Shown here: one piece after another, positions 7,270 through 15,633 of the stretch
How the letters are laid out: every line of letters starts with the position of its first letter
How positions within the stretch are numbered: position 1 is the stretch's first letter
DNA from: Saccharopolyspora hordei
GTDB lineage: Bacteria; Actinomycetota; Actinomycetes; Mycobacteriales; Pseudonocardiaceae
Direction of reading: 5' to 3'
Assembly: GCF_013410345.1 (NCBI RefSeq)
Contig: NZ_JACCFJ010000001.1
Span: 4,253,001 to 4,317,000, forward strand
DNA length: 64,000 nt
The notes under the pieces: generated by a model
What the model was told of the DNA's origin: nothing
The model's database searches: none
Seen by the model: only the letters and a program-made list of their open reading frames with translations
Translations under genes and position numbers: made by a program

Positions 7270-9801
7270 ATGACCAGCACGACGACGGACCTGCAGGACC
7301 GGTTGACCCGCACCGCCACGGCCGCGGGCCGGGAGGTGGCGGTCGACGAGACCTGGGTGAGCGTGCGCTGCCCCGGTGCCGCGGTGCCCGACCAGGGCTG
7401 GAAGCTGCACGTCTCGGCACGCCCGGGCACGCTCGACGAGACCGTCGACACCGTCCTTCCGCTGCTGCTGGCGCACGACTGCGACTTCAAGGTGGCGCGC
7501 TCCCCGGAAGGGCTGCGGGAGCTCAACTCCGGTGACGTCGACCCGGCCACCGTGGGCAAGGCGATGACCGTCTACCCGCCGCAGGACCAGGTGGTGCGGC
7601 TGGGCCACCTGCTGGCCGAGGCGCTGGTCGGCAAGACCGGTCCGCGGATCACCAGCGATCGCCGCGTCCGCCCGGATTCCCCGGTGTACTACCGCTACGC
7701 GCCGTTCCGCCCGCAGTACCGGGTGGACGACAACGGTGACTTCGAACTGGTGGTGCACGGCCCGGACGGCACCGCGCTGCCCGGCGCGGCCGGACTCGAG
7801 TTCAGCTGTCCACCGTGGGCCACCGATCCGTTCCGCCCCTCCTCGGGCGGGGGCGGCACCGCCACCGTGCTCGGCGGTCGCTACCGGTTGACCTCCGGGG
7901 TGGTGCGCGGACCGCGCGGCAACGTGTACCGCGCCATCGACCCCGACGGCCGGCCGGTGGTGGTCAAGGAGGCCCGCGCCCACGTCGGGGAGAACGTCCA
8001 CGGGATCGACCTGCGGATGCAGCTGCGCAACGAGCGGCGCGTGCTGCAGGCGCTGGACGGGGTCGACGGGGTGCCCGGGCTGGTCGACCACTTCCGGCAC
8101 GGCGAGGACGAGTACCTCGTCACCACCGACGTCGGCACCCTCGACCTCAACCGCTACGTCGGCGAACGGACCCGGTTCTTCGACGACGCCGAGGGCCCCG
8201 AGCAGGACCTGGGCGTGCTGGCCAGGCGGCTGGCCGACGTGCTCGCCGCGGTGCACGAGCGCGGCGTGGTGGTGCGCGACCTCTCGCCGAAGAACGTGGT
8301 GCTCGACGACGAGGGCCGCTGCACGCTCATCGACTTCGGCAACAGCTACTTCGACGGGTTCCAGCTGCACGGGTGGACGCGCGGCTACAGCGTCCCCGAC
8401 CAGCACACCGACCGGCAGGCCGAGCCCGCCGACGACTACTTCTCGCTGGGCGCGACGCTGTTCTTCGCCGCCACCGGGATCAACCCGATCGGCGTCGACC
8501 CCGACCCGGTGCGCAACCTGGAGCGCACCCTGCTCTGCCTGGAACTGCTGCACCCGGACCCGACCGGCGTGCGCGCGCTGATCCCCGGGCTGCTCAGCCT
8601 GGACCCGGCCGAGCGCACCGCGGCGTTCGCGGACCTGCGCGCCGGCCGCACCACCCGCCGCGGCCACCGGCCGACGGCGCCGCGGCTCACCCCCGAGCTG
8701 CTCGAGTCGGTGCTGGCGCACACCGTCGAGACCTGCGTGGCCGCAGCGCGCGCGATGGCGGCCGACGAGCAGCGGGGAGCGGAGCCGCCCAAGACCAACG
8801 TCTACAGCGGTTCGGCCGGTCTCGGCCTGGAGCTGCTGCACCACGCCGACGGCGTCGAGGCCGGGATCGAGCTGGCCCGCTGGACGATCGCGGCGATCCC
8901 GCCGGCGCGGCTGCCCGCCGCGCTGCACTTCGGTCGGACCGGCACCGAGGTCTTCCTCGCCGCGGCCCGCCAGCTCGCCGCGGACCTGCCGCGGACCGCG
9001 CCGATCACCCTCGGCGAGGACGAGCGCGCCGACCACATCCACGGCGTGGCCGGCATCGGTGCGGGCCACCTGGTCCTGCACGACCTGGAACCGGACCGCG
9101 GGCACCTCGCGGTGGCCGACGAGTGCGCCCGGCGGCTGCTCACCGGCCAGGTCCGGGAGTCCGAGGACTCGGTGCCCGCGGACCCGCAGACCGGGGTGGC
9201 GCTGGAGGCCGGTTTCGCCCACGGCGAGGCGGGGATCGCGCACTTCCTGCTGTGCTACCACCAGCGCACCGGCGACCCGGCGGCCGAGGAGGCCGCCGCG
9301 AAGCGGTTCGCGGCGCTGGCCGAGCAGGCGACGGAGCTGGTCGGGACCATGCGGCGCCGCCCGGCGCGGGCGATGGCGGCGTCCTGGTGCCAGGGGATGT
9401 CCGGCATCTCCTCGGCGCTGCTCGCGGCCGCCCTGCACTGGGACGACGACCGCTACCTGGCGCTGGCGAAGGACGGCGCACGCGCGTGCCTCGGGCTGGC
9501 CCCGCAGGCGTGGGTGGTCTCGCAGTGCTGCGGCCTGGCCGGGATCGGCGAGGCGCTCGTCGACCTGGCGATCGCCACCGGGGACGAGGAGTTCTGGCGC
9601 GGCGCCGAGGAGATCGCGGTGCACGTGCTCGTGCGCAGCGGCGGCGACCACGCGGCACCGGTGTTCCCGGACAACTCGCTGGAGACCTCCAGCGCCCCGT
9701 GGGCGACCGGGACCTCCGGTGTGCTGTCCTTCCTCCGCCGCCTGCACCGGCGCGAGGGCAGCCGCCTGTGGACTCCCGGCTGGCGCCTGACGACGGCCTA
9801 G
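7270..9801 (+). CDS. lanL: Class IV lanthionine synthetase (LanL) with three-cysteine zinc site
   Basis: 843 residues in three parts: a lyase domain (about 1-205), a Ser/Thr-kinase-like domain (about 210-470) with catalytic-loop VVRDLSPKN (Asp337) and DFG at 355-357, and a LanC-like cyclase (about 480-843). The kinase phosphorylates Ser/Thr of the precursor, the lyase removes phosphate to give dehydro residues, and the cyclase adds cysteine thiols. Zinc ligands are visible: WCQG (Cys707) and QCCGLAG (Cys753, Cys754). Class III enzymes lack these, so this is class IV. The CCG motif puts cysteine where most cyclases have histidine. The stop overlaps the convergent glycosidase gene by four bases. 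Confidence 0.92.
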   Translation: MTSTTTDLQDRLTRTATAAGREVAVDETWVSVRCPGAAVPDQGWKLHVSARPGTLDETVDTVLPLLLAHDCDFKVARSPEGLRELNSGDVDPATVGKAMTVYPPQDQVVRLGHLLAEALVGKTGPRITSDRRVRPDSPVYYRYAPFRPQYRVDDNGDFELVVHGPDGTALPGAAGLEFSCPPWATDPFRPSSGGGGTATVLGGRYRLTSGVVRGPRGNVYRAIDPDGRPVVVKEARAHVGENVHGIDLRMQLRNERRVLQALDGVDGVPGLVDHFRHGEDEYLVTTDVGTLDLNRYVGERTRFFDDAEGPEQDLGVLARRLADVLAAVHERGVVVRDLSPKNVVLDDEGRCTLIDFGNSYFDGFQLHGWTRGYSVPDQHTDRQAEPADDYFSLGATLFFAATGINPIGVDPDPVRNLERTLLCLELLHPDPTGVRALIPGLLSLDPAERTAAFADLRAGRTTRRGHRPTAPRLTPELLESVLAHTVETCVAAARAMAADEQRGAEPPKTNVYSGSAGLGLELLHHADGVEAGIELARWTIAAIPPARLPAALHFGRTGTEVFLAAARQLAADLPRTAPITLGEDERADHIHGVAGIGAGHLVLHDLEPDRGHLAVADECARRLLTGQVRESEDSVPADPQTGVALEAGFAHGEAGIAHFLLCYHQRTGDPAAEEAAAKRFAALAEQATELVGTMRRRPARAMAASWCQGMSGISSALLAAALHWDDDRYLALAKDGARACLGLAPQAWVVSQCCGLAGIGEALVDLAIATGDEEFWRGAEEIAVHVLVRSGGDHAAPVFPDNSLETSSAPWATGTSGVLSFLRRLHRREGSRLWTPGWRLTTA

Positions 9802-11951
9802 ACCTGCAGCTCCGCGGTGAGGCGGATGTCGCGGGAGGACTCACCGACGGCCACCGCCACCGTCCCCGGCGCCACGCGCCAGGAGTGCGTCGTCTCGTCC
9901 CAGTAGGACAGGTCCCGCTCGGTGAGCTCGAAGAGCACCTCCGCCGTCTCCCCCGGCTCCAGGGAGACCTTGCGGAAGCCCCTGAGCTGCTTCGGGGGTT
10001 GGCGGACCTGCGCGCTCGGCGACGGCACACCGAGGTAGAGCTGCGGCACCGCGAAGCCCGGGCGGCTGCCGGTGTTGGTGATCGAGGCGCGCACGGTCCG
10101 GCCGTGCACGCGCAGGTCCCGGTAGGCGAACGTGGTGTAGGACAGGCCGTGCCCGAACGGGAAGGCGGGCTCGATGCCGGCTTCGTCGTAGTGCCGGTAC
10201 CCGACGAACACGCCCTCGGAGTAGTGCACCCGCTCGGCCACACCCGGGTAGCGCTCCGGGTCGCCCGCGGTCGGCAGGTCGTCCTCGCGGGCCGGGAACG
10301 TGACCGGGAGCCGGCCGCCGGGATCGACGTCGCCGAACAGCACGCGCGCCAGCGCGGTGCCCGCGTTCGCGCCCGGGTACCACGCTTCCAGCAGGGCGCG
10401 GACGCGGTCCCGCCACGGGGTGAGCACCGGTCCGCCGGTCTCCAGCACCACGACCGTGTTCGGGTTGGCCGCCACCACCGCCTCGACCACCGCGTCCTGG
10501 TCGACCAGCGGGTTGCCCACGTCCAGCGGCGGGAACGACGCCAGGCCCGCGTCGACGTCCAGGCCGGGCTTGTCCAGGAACTCCGACTGCAGGTCGGCGG
10601 CGAACACGATCGCCACGTCGGCGTCGCGCGCGAACTCCGCCGCCGCACGCGGGTCACCGCCCGGGTGGTGGTCCACCGTGACGTCCGGGCCCACCCGCTG
10701 CTCGATGCCCTGGCGCGGCGTGACGACCTCGAACGGCGTGACCGACGACGAACCACCGCCCTGCACGAACCGGTCCGCCGCGTCCCCGACGACCGCGATC
10801 CGCCCGCCTCGCAGCGCCTCGGCGTCCAGCGGCAGCAGCCCGTCGTTGACCAGCAGCGTCGTCCCGCTCTCGGCCACCCGCGCGGCCAGCGCGAAGTGCG
10901 CGTCCCGGTCGATCAGCGAGTCGTCCGCCGGGAACGGCGGGCGGTCGAACACCCCGTGGGCGAACATGGTCCGCAGGATGCGGTGCGCGTGGTCGTCGAC
11001 GTCGGCCGTGCTGGCCGAACCCGCCGCCAGCGCCGCCGAGATCGCCGCCGGCGAGTACACCAGCGCGGGCCAGGGCTCGAAGTCCAGGCCGTTGGACAGC
11101 GAGGCCCCCGTGCGCCTGGTCGCGCCGTAGTCGGCGATGGTGTAGCCGCGGAAGCCCCACTCCCCCTTGAGCACATCGTTGAGCAGCCACTGGTTCTCGC
11201 ACGCGTGCTGTCCGTTGACCTTGTTGTAGGCACCCATCACCGCGCCGACCCCGGCCTCGCGCACCGCGGCCTCGAACGGCGGCAGGTAGACCTCCCGCAG
11301 GGTCCGCTGGTCGACGACCGCGTCGTAGGTCATCCGCGAACCGGTGACCGCGAGCACGCCTTCCTGGTTGTAGGCGGCGAAGTGCTTGACGCAGACGATG
11401 AGCCCTTCCTCGTGCGCCCCGTGGATCCACGGCACCGACAGCCTGGTCGTCAGGTACGGGTCCTCGCCGAAGCCCTCGAAGGTGCGGCCGGCCAGCGGGA
11501 CCCGGGCGATGTCCACCGTCGGCCCGAAGACCACGTCGTTGCCCTTGCACTTGATCTCGTTGGCGACCGCGGCCCCGTACCGGAACGCCAGCTCCCGGTC
11601 GAACCCGGCGGCCAGCGCGATGGTCGCGGGCATGGCGGTGCCCTCGCCCTGCCGCGCACCGATCGGGCCGTCGCCGTAGTGGACCGGCGGCACACCGAGC
11701 CGCTCGATGCCGTGCCCGGTCCCGGTGTGGCCGTCCGGACCACCGATCGCGCCGAGGAGTTCGTCCCCGCCCAGCAAGGAGACCTTCTCCTGCAGCGTCA
11801 TCTCGCGCAGCAGCAGCGCGGCGCGCTCGTCCGGCGGCAGTCCCGGGTCGCACCAGGGGCGCTCCCCGCAGCGCCCCGGTGCGGCCGCCGCGGGGCGACC
11901 GGCGGCCAGCAGCAGCGCTGACGTGGACAGGAACGTACGACGGCTGAACAC
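9798..11951 (-). CDS. Secreted glycoside hydrolase family 3 beta-glycosidase
   Basis: 717 residues. The start FSRRTFLSTSALLLAAGRPAAAA is split by neither lipobox nor stop, and its SRRTFL is a twin-arginine export signal. Then come the GH3 barrel (YGDGPIGARQGEG, KHFAAYNQEG), the likely nucleophile Asp274 in TIADYGA, the alpha/beta sandwich domain, and a fibronectin-III-like end preceded by FPFGHGLSYTTFAYRDL. It should hydrolyse beta-glucosides or beta-xylosides outside the cell. GTG 11951 is chosen with GGAGGAG nine bases upstream; GTG 11957 is too close to it. No transporter or sugar regulator adjoins it, so the natural substrate is open. Confidence 0.88.
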   Translation of the reverse strand: MFSRRTFLSTSALLLAAGRPAAAAPGRCGERPWCDPGLPPDERAALLLREMTLQEKVSLLGGDELLGAIGGPDGHTGTGHGIERLGVPPVHYGDGPIGARQGEGTAMPATIALAAGFDRELAFRYGAAVANEIKCKGNDVVFGPTVDIARVPLAGRTFEGFGEDPYLTTRLSVPWIHGAHEEGLIVCVKHFAAYNQEGVLAVTGSRMTYDAVVDQRTLREVYLPPFEAAVREAGVGAVMGAYNKVNGQHACENQWLLNDVLKGEWGFRGYTIADYGATRRTGASLSNGLDFEPWPALVYSPAAISAALAAGSASTADVDDHAHRILRTMFAHGVFDRPPFPADDSLIDRDAHFALAARVAESGTTLLVNDGLLPLDAEALRGGRIAVVGDAADRFVQGGGSSSVTPFEVVTPRQGIEQRVGPDVTVDHHPGGDPRAAAEFARDADVAIVFAADLQSEFLDKPGLDVDAGLASFPPLDVGNPLVDQDAVVEAVVAANPNTVVVLETGGPVLTPWRDRVRALLEAWYPGANAGTALARVLFGDVDPGGRLPVTFPAREDDLPTAGDPERYPGVAERVHYSEGVFVGYRHYDEAGIEPAFPFGHGLSYTTFAYRDLRVHGRTVRASITNTGSRPGFAVPQLYLGVPSPSAQVRQPPKQLRGFRKVSLEPGETAEVLFELTERDLSYWDETTHSWRVAPGTVAVAVGESSRDIRLTAELQV

Positions 11952-12055
11952 GACCACGAACTCCTCCCGCAGGTCCGCTCCAGTCTGCGCGAGCGAACAG
12001 CCGTGGTCATCGGCTGGACGGCCGACGGCGCGGTGCTCCGAGCGGGAGGGCGCGG

Positions 12056-13873
12056 TCAGCCGTTCGCCAGGCGCCGCCGTCGGTGGGCGGCCATCCGGAC
12101 CGGCGCGTTGGGCACGCCGTAGCCGGAGTACCCGCCGATGCGCTGGACGAGCTCGAAGAAGATGCGGGACCCGAACACCTCGGTGCACAGGTGCAGGTAC
12201 TCGCCGTGCTCGTCGCGGTCGTAGAGCACCGAGCCGGCGCGCAGCTCCGCCAGGAGCTCCGGGTCGAGGCCCAGCCGCGCGTCGAGGTCGTCGTAGTAGT
12301 TGTCCGGGACGGTCAGCACCGGCGCACCGCGCTCGCGCAGCGCGCGCGCCGCAGCCAGCACGTCCTCGCAGGCGAAGGCGATGTGCTGCGGGTCGCGGAC
12401 CGCGGGCGCCCACTCACCCCGGCGGACCAGGGTGCCGGTCAGCGCCATCCGCACCGTGCCCGACGGGTTGCACACCGCCCGGCTGCGCACCATCCCGAAC
12501 GGCGCCGCGTACTCGGTGACCGGCTCCGGCTCCAGCCCGAGGACCGAGCGGTAGAACAGCGCTGCCTCGTCGAAGTGGTCGAACGGCTGGGTCAGCGCCA
12601 CGTGGTCGATGCCGGTGATGCCGAGCGGGCCCGGCGCGTCCCCCGCGTCCACCGCGTGGAAGTCCGACAGCCAGCTGCCGGCGTCGCAGAAGAACACCTC
12701 CGTGCCGTCCGGTGCCTCCACCGACGCCAGGTCGGCTTCCTCCGGCCCGCGGGTGCGTGGGAGAACCGGGGCGCCCATCGCGTCCGCGCGCCGTGCGGAG
12801 CGGCGCGGTTCCTCGCTCTGCACCGCCAGCGCGCCGATCGCCGCGGAGTCCGGTGTGGACGATGCCGTGTGGAGCAGCACGCGGGTGCCGGCCTGTTCCC
12901 ACAGCTGCACCGGTTTGCTGCGGTGCTCCCCGGTGCGCGCGAAGCCCAGCGCGGTCAGCGCGTCCGCCACCCGCGCGCCGGCGACCTCGTCCACGGTGAG
13001 CTCGGCGAACGCGTGCCCCGCGAGCTGCGGCGCCGGGTCGGCCACCGGGAACCCCAGCTGCTCCTCCAGCAGCCGCAGCGAGCGCATCGCGTCGACCGCG
13101 GCGGGGTGCGGGTCGGCTTGGCGGAAGACGTCGTTGAACACCTCCAGCGACAGCGGACCCGCGTAGCCGGTGGAGAGCACGTTGCCGACGAAGGTGGGCA
13201 GGTCGAACGAGCCCTGCCCGGGGAACAGCCGGTGGTGGCGGCTCCACTGCAGCACGTCCATGTCCAGCTGCGGCGCGTCGGCCAGCTGCAGGAAGAACAG
13301 CTTCTCGCCGGGGATCGTGCGGATCAGGGCCGGGTCGCCGCCCCGCGACAGCACGTGGAAGCTGTCCAGGCACAGGCCCAGCGCCGGGTGGTCCGCGCGG
13401 CGCACGATGCGCCAGGAGTGCTCGTAGGTGTTGACGAACCGACCCCACGCCAGCGCCTCGTAGGCCACCCGCATGCCGCGGGCCGCGGCGCGGTCGGCCA
13501 GCGCGCGCAGCTGGTCGGCGGCGAGCTCGTCGTCGTCGACCGCGTCCGGGGAGACCGTCGAGCACACCAGCACCAGGTCGACGCCCAGCTGCTCCATCAC
13601 GTCGAACTTCCGCTCCGCGCGGCGCAGGTTCGCCCGCAGCACGTCCGGAGGGACCGCCTCGAAGTCGCGGAACGGCTGGTAGAGGTCGATGGTCAGCCCC
13701 AGGTCGGCACACCGCTGCCGGATCTCGGCGGGCGAGGCGGCGGAGGCGATCAGGTCGTTCTCGAACAGCTCAACGCCGTCGAACCCCGCGGCAGCGGCGG
13801 CGGCCAGCTTGTCCTCGAGGGTGCCGGACAGGCACACGGTGGCGATCACCCGGCGAGGCTCAACTGTGGACAT
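12056..13873 (-). CDS. qsuB: 3-dehydroshikimate dehydratase fused to an HPPD-like domain (QsuB type)
   Basis: 605 residues. The N-terminal 280 or so form a xylose-isomerase-like barrel (GFDGVELFENDLI, YEALAWGRFVNTYEH, CLDSFHVLSRGGD), the dehydratase that turns 3-dehydroshikimate into protocatechuate. The C-terminal 300 residues are a VOC/4-hydroxyphenylpyruvate-dioxygenase-like pair with the expected metal triad: DHVA, QHIAF and FFELVQR. This is the arrangement of corynebacterial QsuB. ATG 13873 has GGAGG five bases upstream. It overlaps the shikimate dehydrogenase gene by 14 bases, which supports co-translation in a catabolic module. Confidence 0.88.
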   Translation of the reverse strand: MSTVEPRRVIATVCLSGTLEDKLAAAAAAGFDGVELFENDLIASAASPAEIRQRCADLGLTIDLYQPFRDFEAVPPDVLRANLRRAERKFDVMEQLGVDLVLVCSTVSPDAVDDDELAADQLRALADRAAARGMRVAYEALAWGRFVNTYEHSWRIVRRADHPALGLCLDSFHVLSRGGDPALIRTIPGEKLFFLQLADAPQLDMDVLQWSRHHRLFPGQGSFDLPTFVGNVLSTGYAGPLSLEVFNDVFRQADPHPAAVDAMRSLRLLEEQLGFPVADPAPQLAGHAFAELTVDEVAGARVADALTALGFARTGEHRSKPVQLWEQAGTRVLLHTASSTPDSAAIGALAVQSEEPRRSARRADAMGAPVLPRTRGPEEADLASVEAPDGTEVFFCDAGSWLSDFHAVDAGDAPGPLGITGIDHVALTQPFDHFDEAALFYRSVLGLEPEPVTEYAAPFGMVRSRAVCNPSGTVRMALTGTLVRRGEWAPAVRDPQHIAFACEDVLAAARALRERGAPVLTVPDNYYDDLDARLGLDPELLAELRAGSVLYDRDEHGEYLHLCTEVFGSRIFFELVQRIGGYSGYGVPNAPVRMAAHRRRRLANG

Positions 13874-14741
13874 GCACACCTCCGGCGAGGTCGGCGAAGT
13901 GGCGCAGCATGCGGTCGGCGTCCGGCTCGACGCCGGTGAACAGGCGGAACGAGTCGACGGCCTGGAACACGGCCATCCCGCCGCCGTCGAGCACCCGGCA
14001 GCCGCGGGCGCGGGCGGTGCGGACCAGCTCGGTCTCCAGCGGCCGGTAGACCACGTCGGCCACCCACAGCTCGGGGCGCAGCAGCTCGGCGGGCACCGGC
14101 GTCCCGGGGTGCGCGGCCATCCCGACCGGGGTGGCGTGCACGAACCCGTCCGCCCAGGCCAGCGCGTCGGGCACGGTGTCCAGCGGCGCGGCCTCGACCC
14201 GGTCGGCGCCGAAGCGCTCCCGCAGCGACGCCGCCAACCGCTCCGCGCGCTCCGGCACCGCGTCGAGCACCCGGAGCACGCCGGTGCCCAGGGTCAGCAG
14301 CGCGTGCGCCACGGCCGACCCGGCCCCGCCCGCCCCGAGCAGCACCACGCGGTCCACCGGGGCGTCCGGCAGGCCGCGGCTGAAGCTGCGGGCGAACCCG
14401 GACCAGTCCGTGTTGTGCCCGACCGCGCGGCCCCCGGTGAGCACGACCGTGTTGACCGCGCCGAGCGCGACCGCGTCCGGGGAGAGCTCGTCGAGGTGCT
14501 CGACGACCAGTTGCTTGCACGGGTGCGTGATGTTGAGGCCGTCGTAGCCGGCAGTGCGGGCCGCGGCCAGCAGTTCGCCGATGGCGTCAGCGGGCTTGCC
14601 CAGCACGTCCAGGTCCCACCTGCGGTAGAGGTAGCGCAGGCCGAGCTCGTCGGCCTCCCGCTCGTGCAGGGGCGGGCTCAACGACGGCCCGATGCCCGAT
14701 CCGACGAGCCCGATGAGGTAGCTGTCCTGGGTGTGCACCAT
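13860..14741 (-). CDS. Shikimate/quinate 5-dehydrogenase, AroE family (catabolic)
   Basis: 293 residues. Visible blocks are the substrate-binding SLSPPLHE, NITHPCK with the catalytic lysine, NTDWSGF with the catalytic aspartate, and the nucleotide loop LLGAGGAGSA. It interconverts shikimate (or quinate) and its 3-dehydro form with NAD(P). Because it leads into a dehydroshikimate dehydratase gene and faces a TetR regulator, I infer a catabolic role (QsuD-like) rather than aromatic amino-acid synthesis. The palindrome at 14756-14778 lies just upstream of its ATG. Confidence 0.88.
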   Translation of the reverse strand: MVHTQDSYLIGLVGSGIGPSLSPPLHEREADELGLRYLYRRWDLDVLGKPADAIGELLAAARTAGYDGLNITHPCKQLVVEHLDELSPDAVALGAVNTVVLTGGRAVGHNTDWSGFARSFSRGLPDAPVDRVVLLGAGGAGSAVAHALLTLGTGVLRVLDAVPERAERLAASLRERFGADRVEAAPLDTVPDALAWADGFVHATPVGMAAHPGTPVPAELLRPELWVADVVYRPLETELVRTARARGCRVLDGGGMAVFQAVDSFRLFTGVEPDADRMLRHFADLAGGVHVHS

Positions 14742-14755
14742 CCCGCCTCACGTCA

Positions 14756-14778
14756 ATGAACGAACCAGCTAGTTCATA
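14756..14778. promoter_or_regulatory. Palindromic operator between shikimate dehydrogenase and tetR
   Basis: ATGAAC at 14756-14761 and GTTCAT at 14772-14777 are exact inverted arms, and the inner GAACCAGCTAGTTC is itself nearly symmetric. A related sequence (AACTAGATGGTTCATA) lies before the transporter gene at 15573. This is the likely binding site of the adjacent TetR regulator. Confidence 0.7.
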
Positions 14779-14853
14779 GTAGGGCGGAAGCGGCGATCGC
14801 GGAAGGGCGCTCGACTACAGTGAGCGCAAACGCCGATCCGCACGAGGAGCGCC

Positions 14854-15504
14854 GTGGCAGCACCGACGTCCGACCCCTCCGAGGCCCGGCAGCGCGACGC
14901 CGAGCGCACGCGCGCGGAGATCCTCGAGGTCGCCACCCTGGAGTTCGCCGACAAGGGCTACGCGGGCGCCCGGGTCGACGAGATCGCCGCGCGCACCAGC
15001 ACCACGAAGCGGATGATCTACTACTACTTCGGCGGCAAGGAGCAGCTCTACCTCGCCGCCCTGGAGAACGCCTACTCGGTGATCCGCGACATGGAGCGCG
15101 AGGTCGACGTCGAGGGGCTGGACCCGGTCGAGGCGATCCGCCGGCTGGCCGAGCTGACCTTCGACCACCACGAGTCGCACCCGAACTTCCTGCGCCTGGT
15201 CAGCATCGAGAACATCCACCGCGCCGAGCACCTGGCCAAGTCGGACCTGCTCCCCCGGCTGGCCGACCCGGCGCTGGGCGTGCTGGACCGCATCCTGGAG
15301 CGCGGCCGGGCCGCGGGCCTGTTCCGCGAGGACGTCGACGCGCTGGACGTGCACATGGTGATCAGCTCGTTCTGCGTCTTCCGCACCGCCAACCGCTACA
15401 CGTTCCAGGCGATCTTCCAGCGCGACATGCTCGACCCGGCGCGCCGCGAGCACTACCGCCGGATGCTCGGCGACCTGGTGATCAACTTCCTCACCGCTCG
15501 CTGA
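14854..15504 (+). CDS. TetR-family regulator of the shikimate/quinate module
   Basis: 216 residues. The N-terminal helix-turn-helix is clear: ILEVATLEFADKGYAGARV followed by TSTTKRMIYYYFGGKEQLY. The C-terminal ligand domain is of the longer type seen in regulators of aromatic catabolism. GTG 14854 is preceded by GAGGAG. It is divergent from the dehydrogenase-dehydratase pair and upstream of the transporter, with similar operators at both promoters, so I infer that it represses the whole module and responds to a hydroaromatic acid or intermediate. Confidence 0.85.
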   Translation: MAAPTSDPSEARQRDAERTRAEILEVATLEFADKGYAGARVDEIAARTSTTKRMIYYYFGGKEQLYLAALENAYSVIRDMEREVDVEGLDPVEAIRRLAELTFDHHESHPNFLRLVSIENIHRAEHLAKSDLLPRLADPALGVLDRILERGRAAGLFREDVDALDVHMVISSFCVFRTANRYTFQAIFQRDMLDPARREHYRRMLGDLVINFLTAR

Positions 15505-15572
15505 CCACACGTGGGGATCGGGTCCGCCGCAGGTCTTGACAGGCGCACCGGCACACCGCAGCCTTTGGGACT

Positions 15573-15588
15573 AACTAGATGGTTCATA
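15573..15588. promoter_or_regulatory. Second copy of the TetR operator, before the transporter gene
   Basis: AACTAGATGGTTCATA matches the first site with the shared pattern AACYAGNTRGTTCATA. A TTGACA element at 15536-15541 lies 31 bases upstream, so the site would sit near the transcription start of the transporter gene. Confidence 0.6.
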
Positions 15589-15633
15589 CATCGCCGGTCG
15601 CAGCGGCGGTGCACGGACACTTGGAGCCTCGAC

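Noticed and set aside
7102-9747. Open frame of 881 codons antisense to LanL
   Set aside because: Shadow of the LanL gene; no domain and wrong codon bias.
7023-9801. Class III lanthipeptide (SapB/labyrinthopeptin type)
   Set aside because: The cyclase domain has the zinc cysteines that class III enzymes lack.
7815-11921. Open frame of 1368 codons on the plus strand
   Set aside because: It crosses the LanL gene out of frame and then runs antisense through the GH3 gene. Composition is dominated by Arg, Ala, Gly and Pro, as expected for a shadow frame in GC-rich DNA.
12056-14741. Part of the central aromatic amino-acid pathway
   Set aside because: The dehydroshikimate dehydratase, TetR control and MHS transporter point to catabolism, although the AroE-like enzyme alone could serve either.
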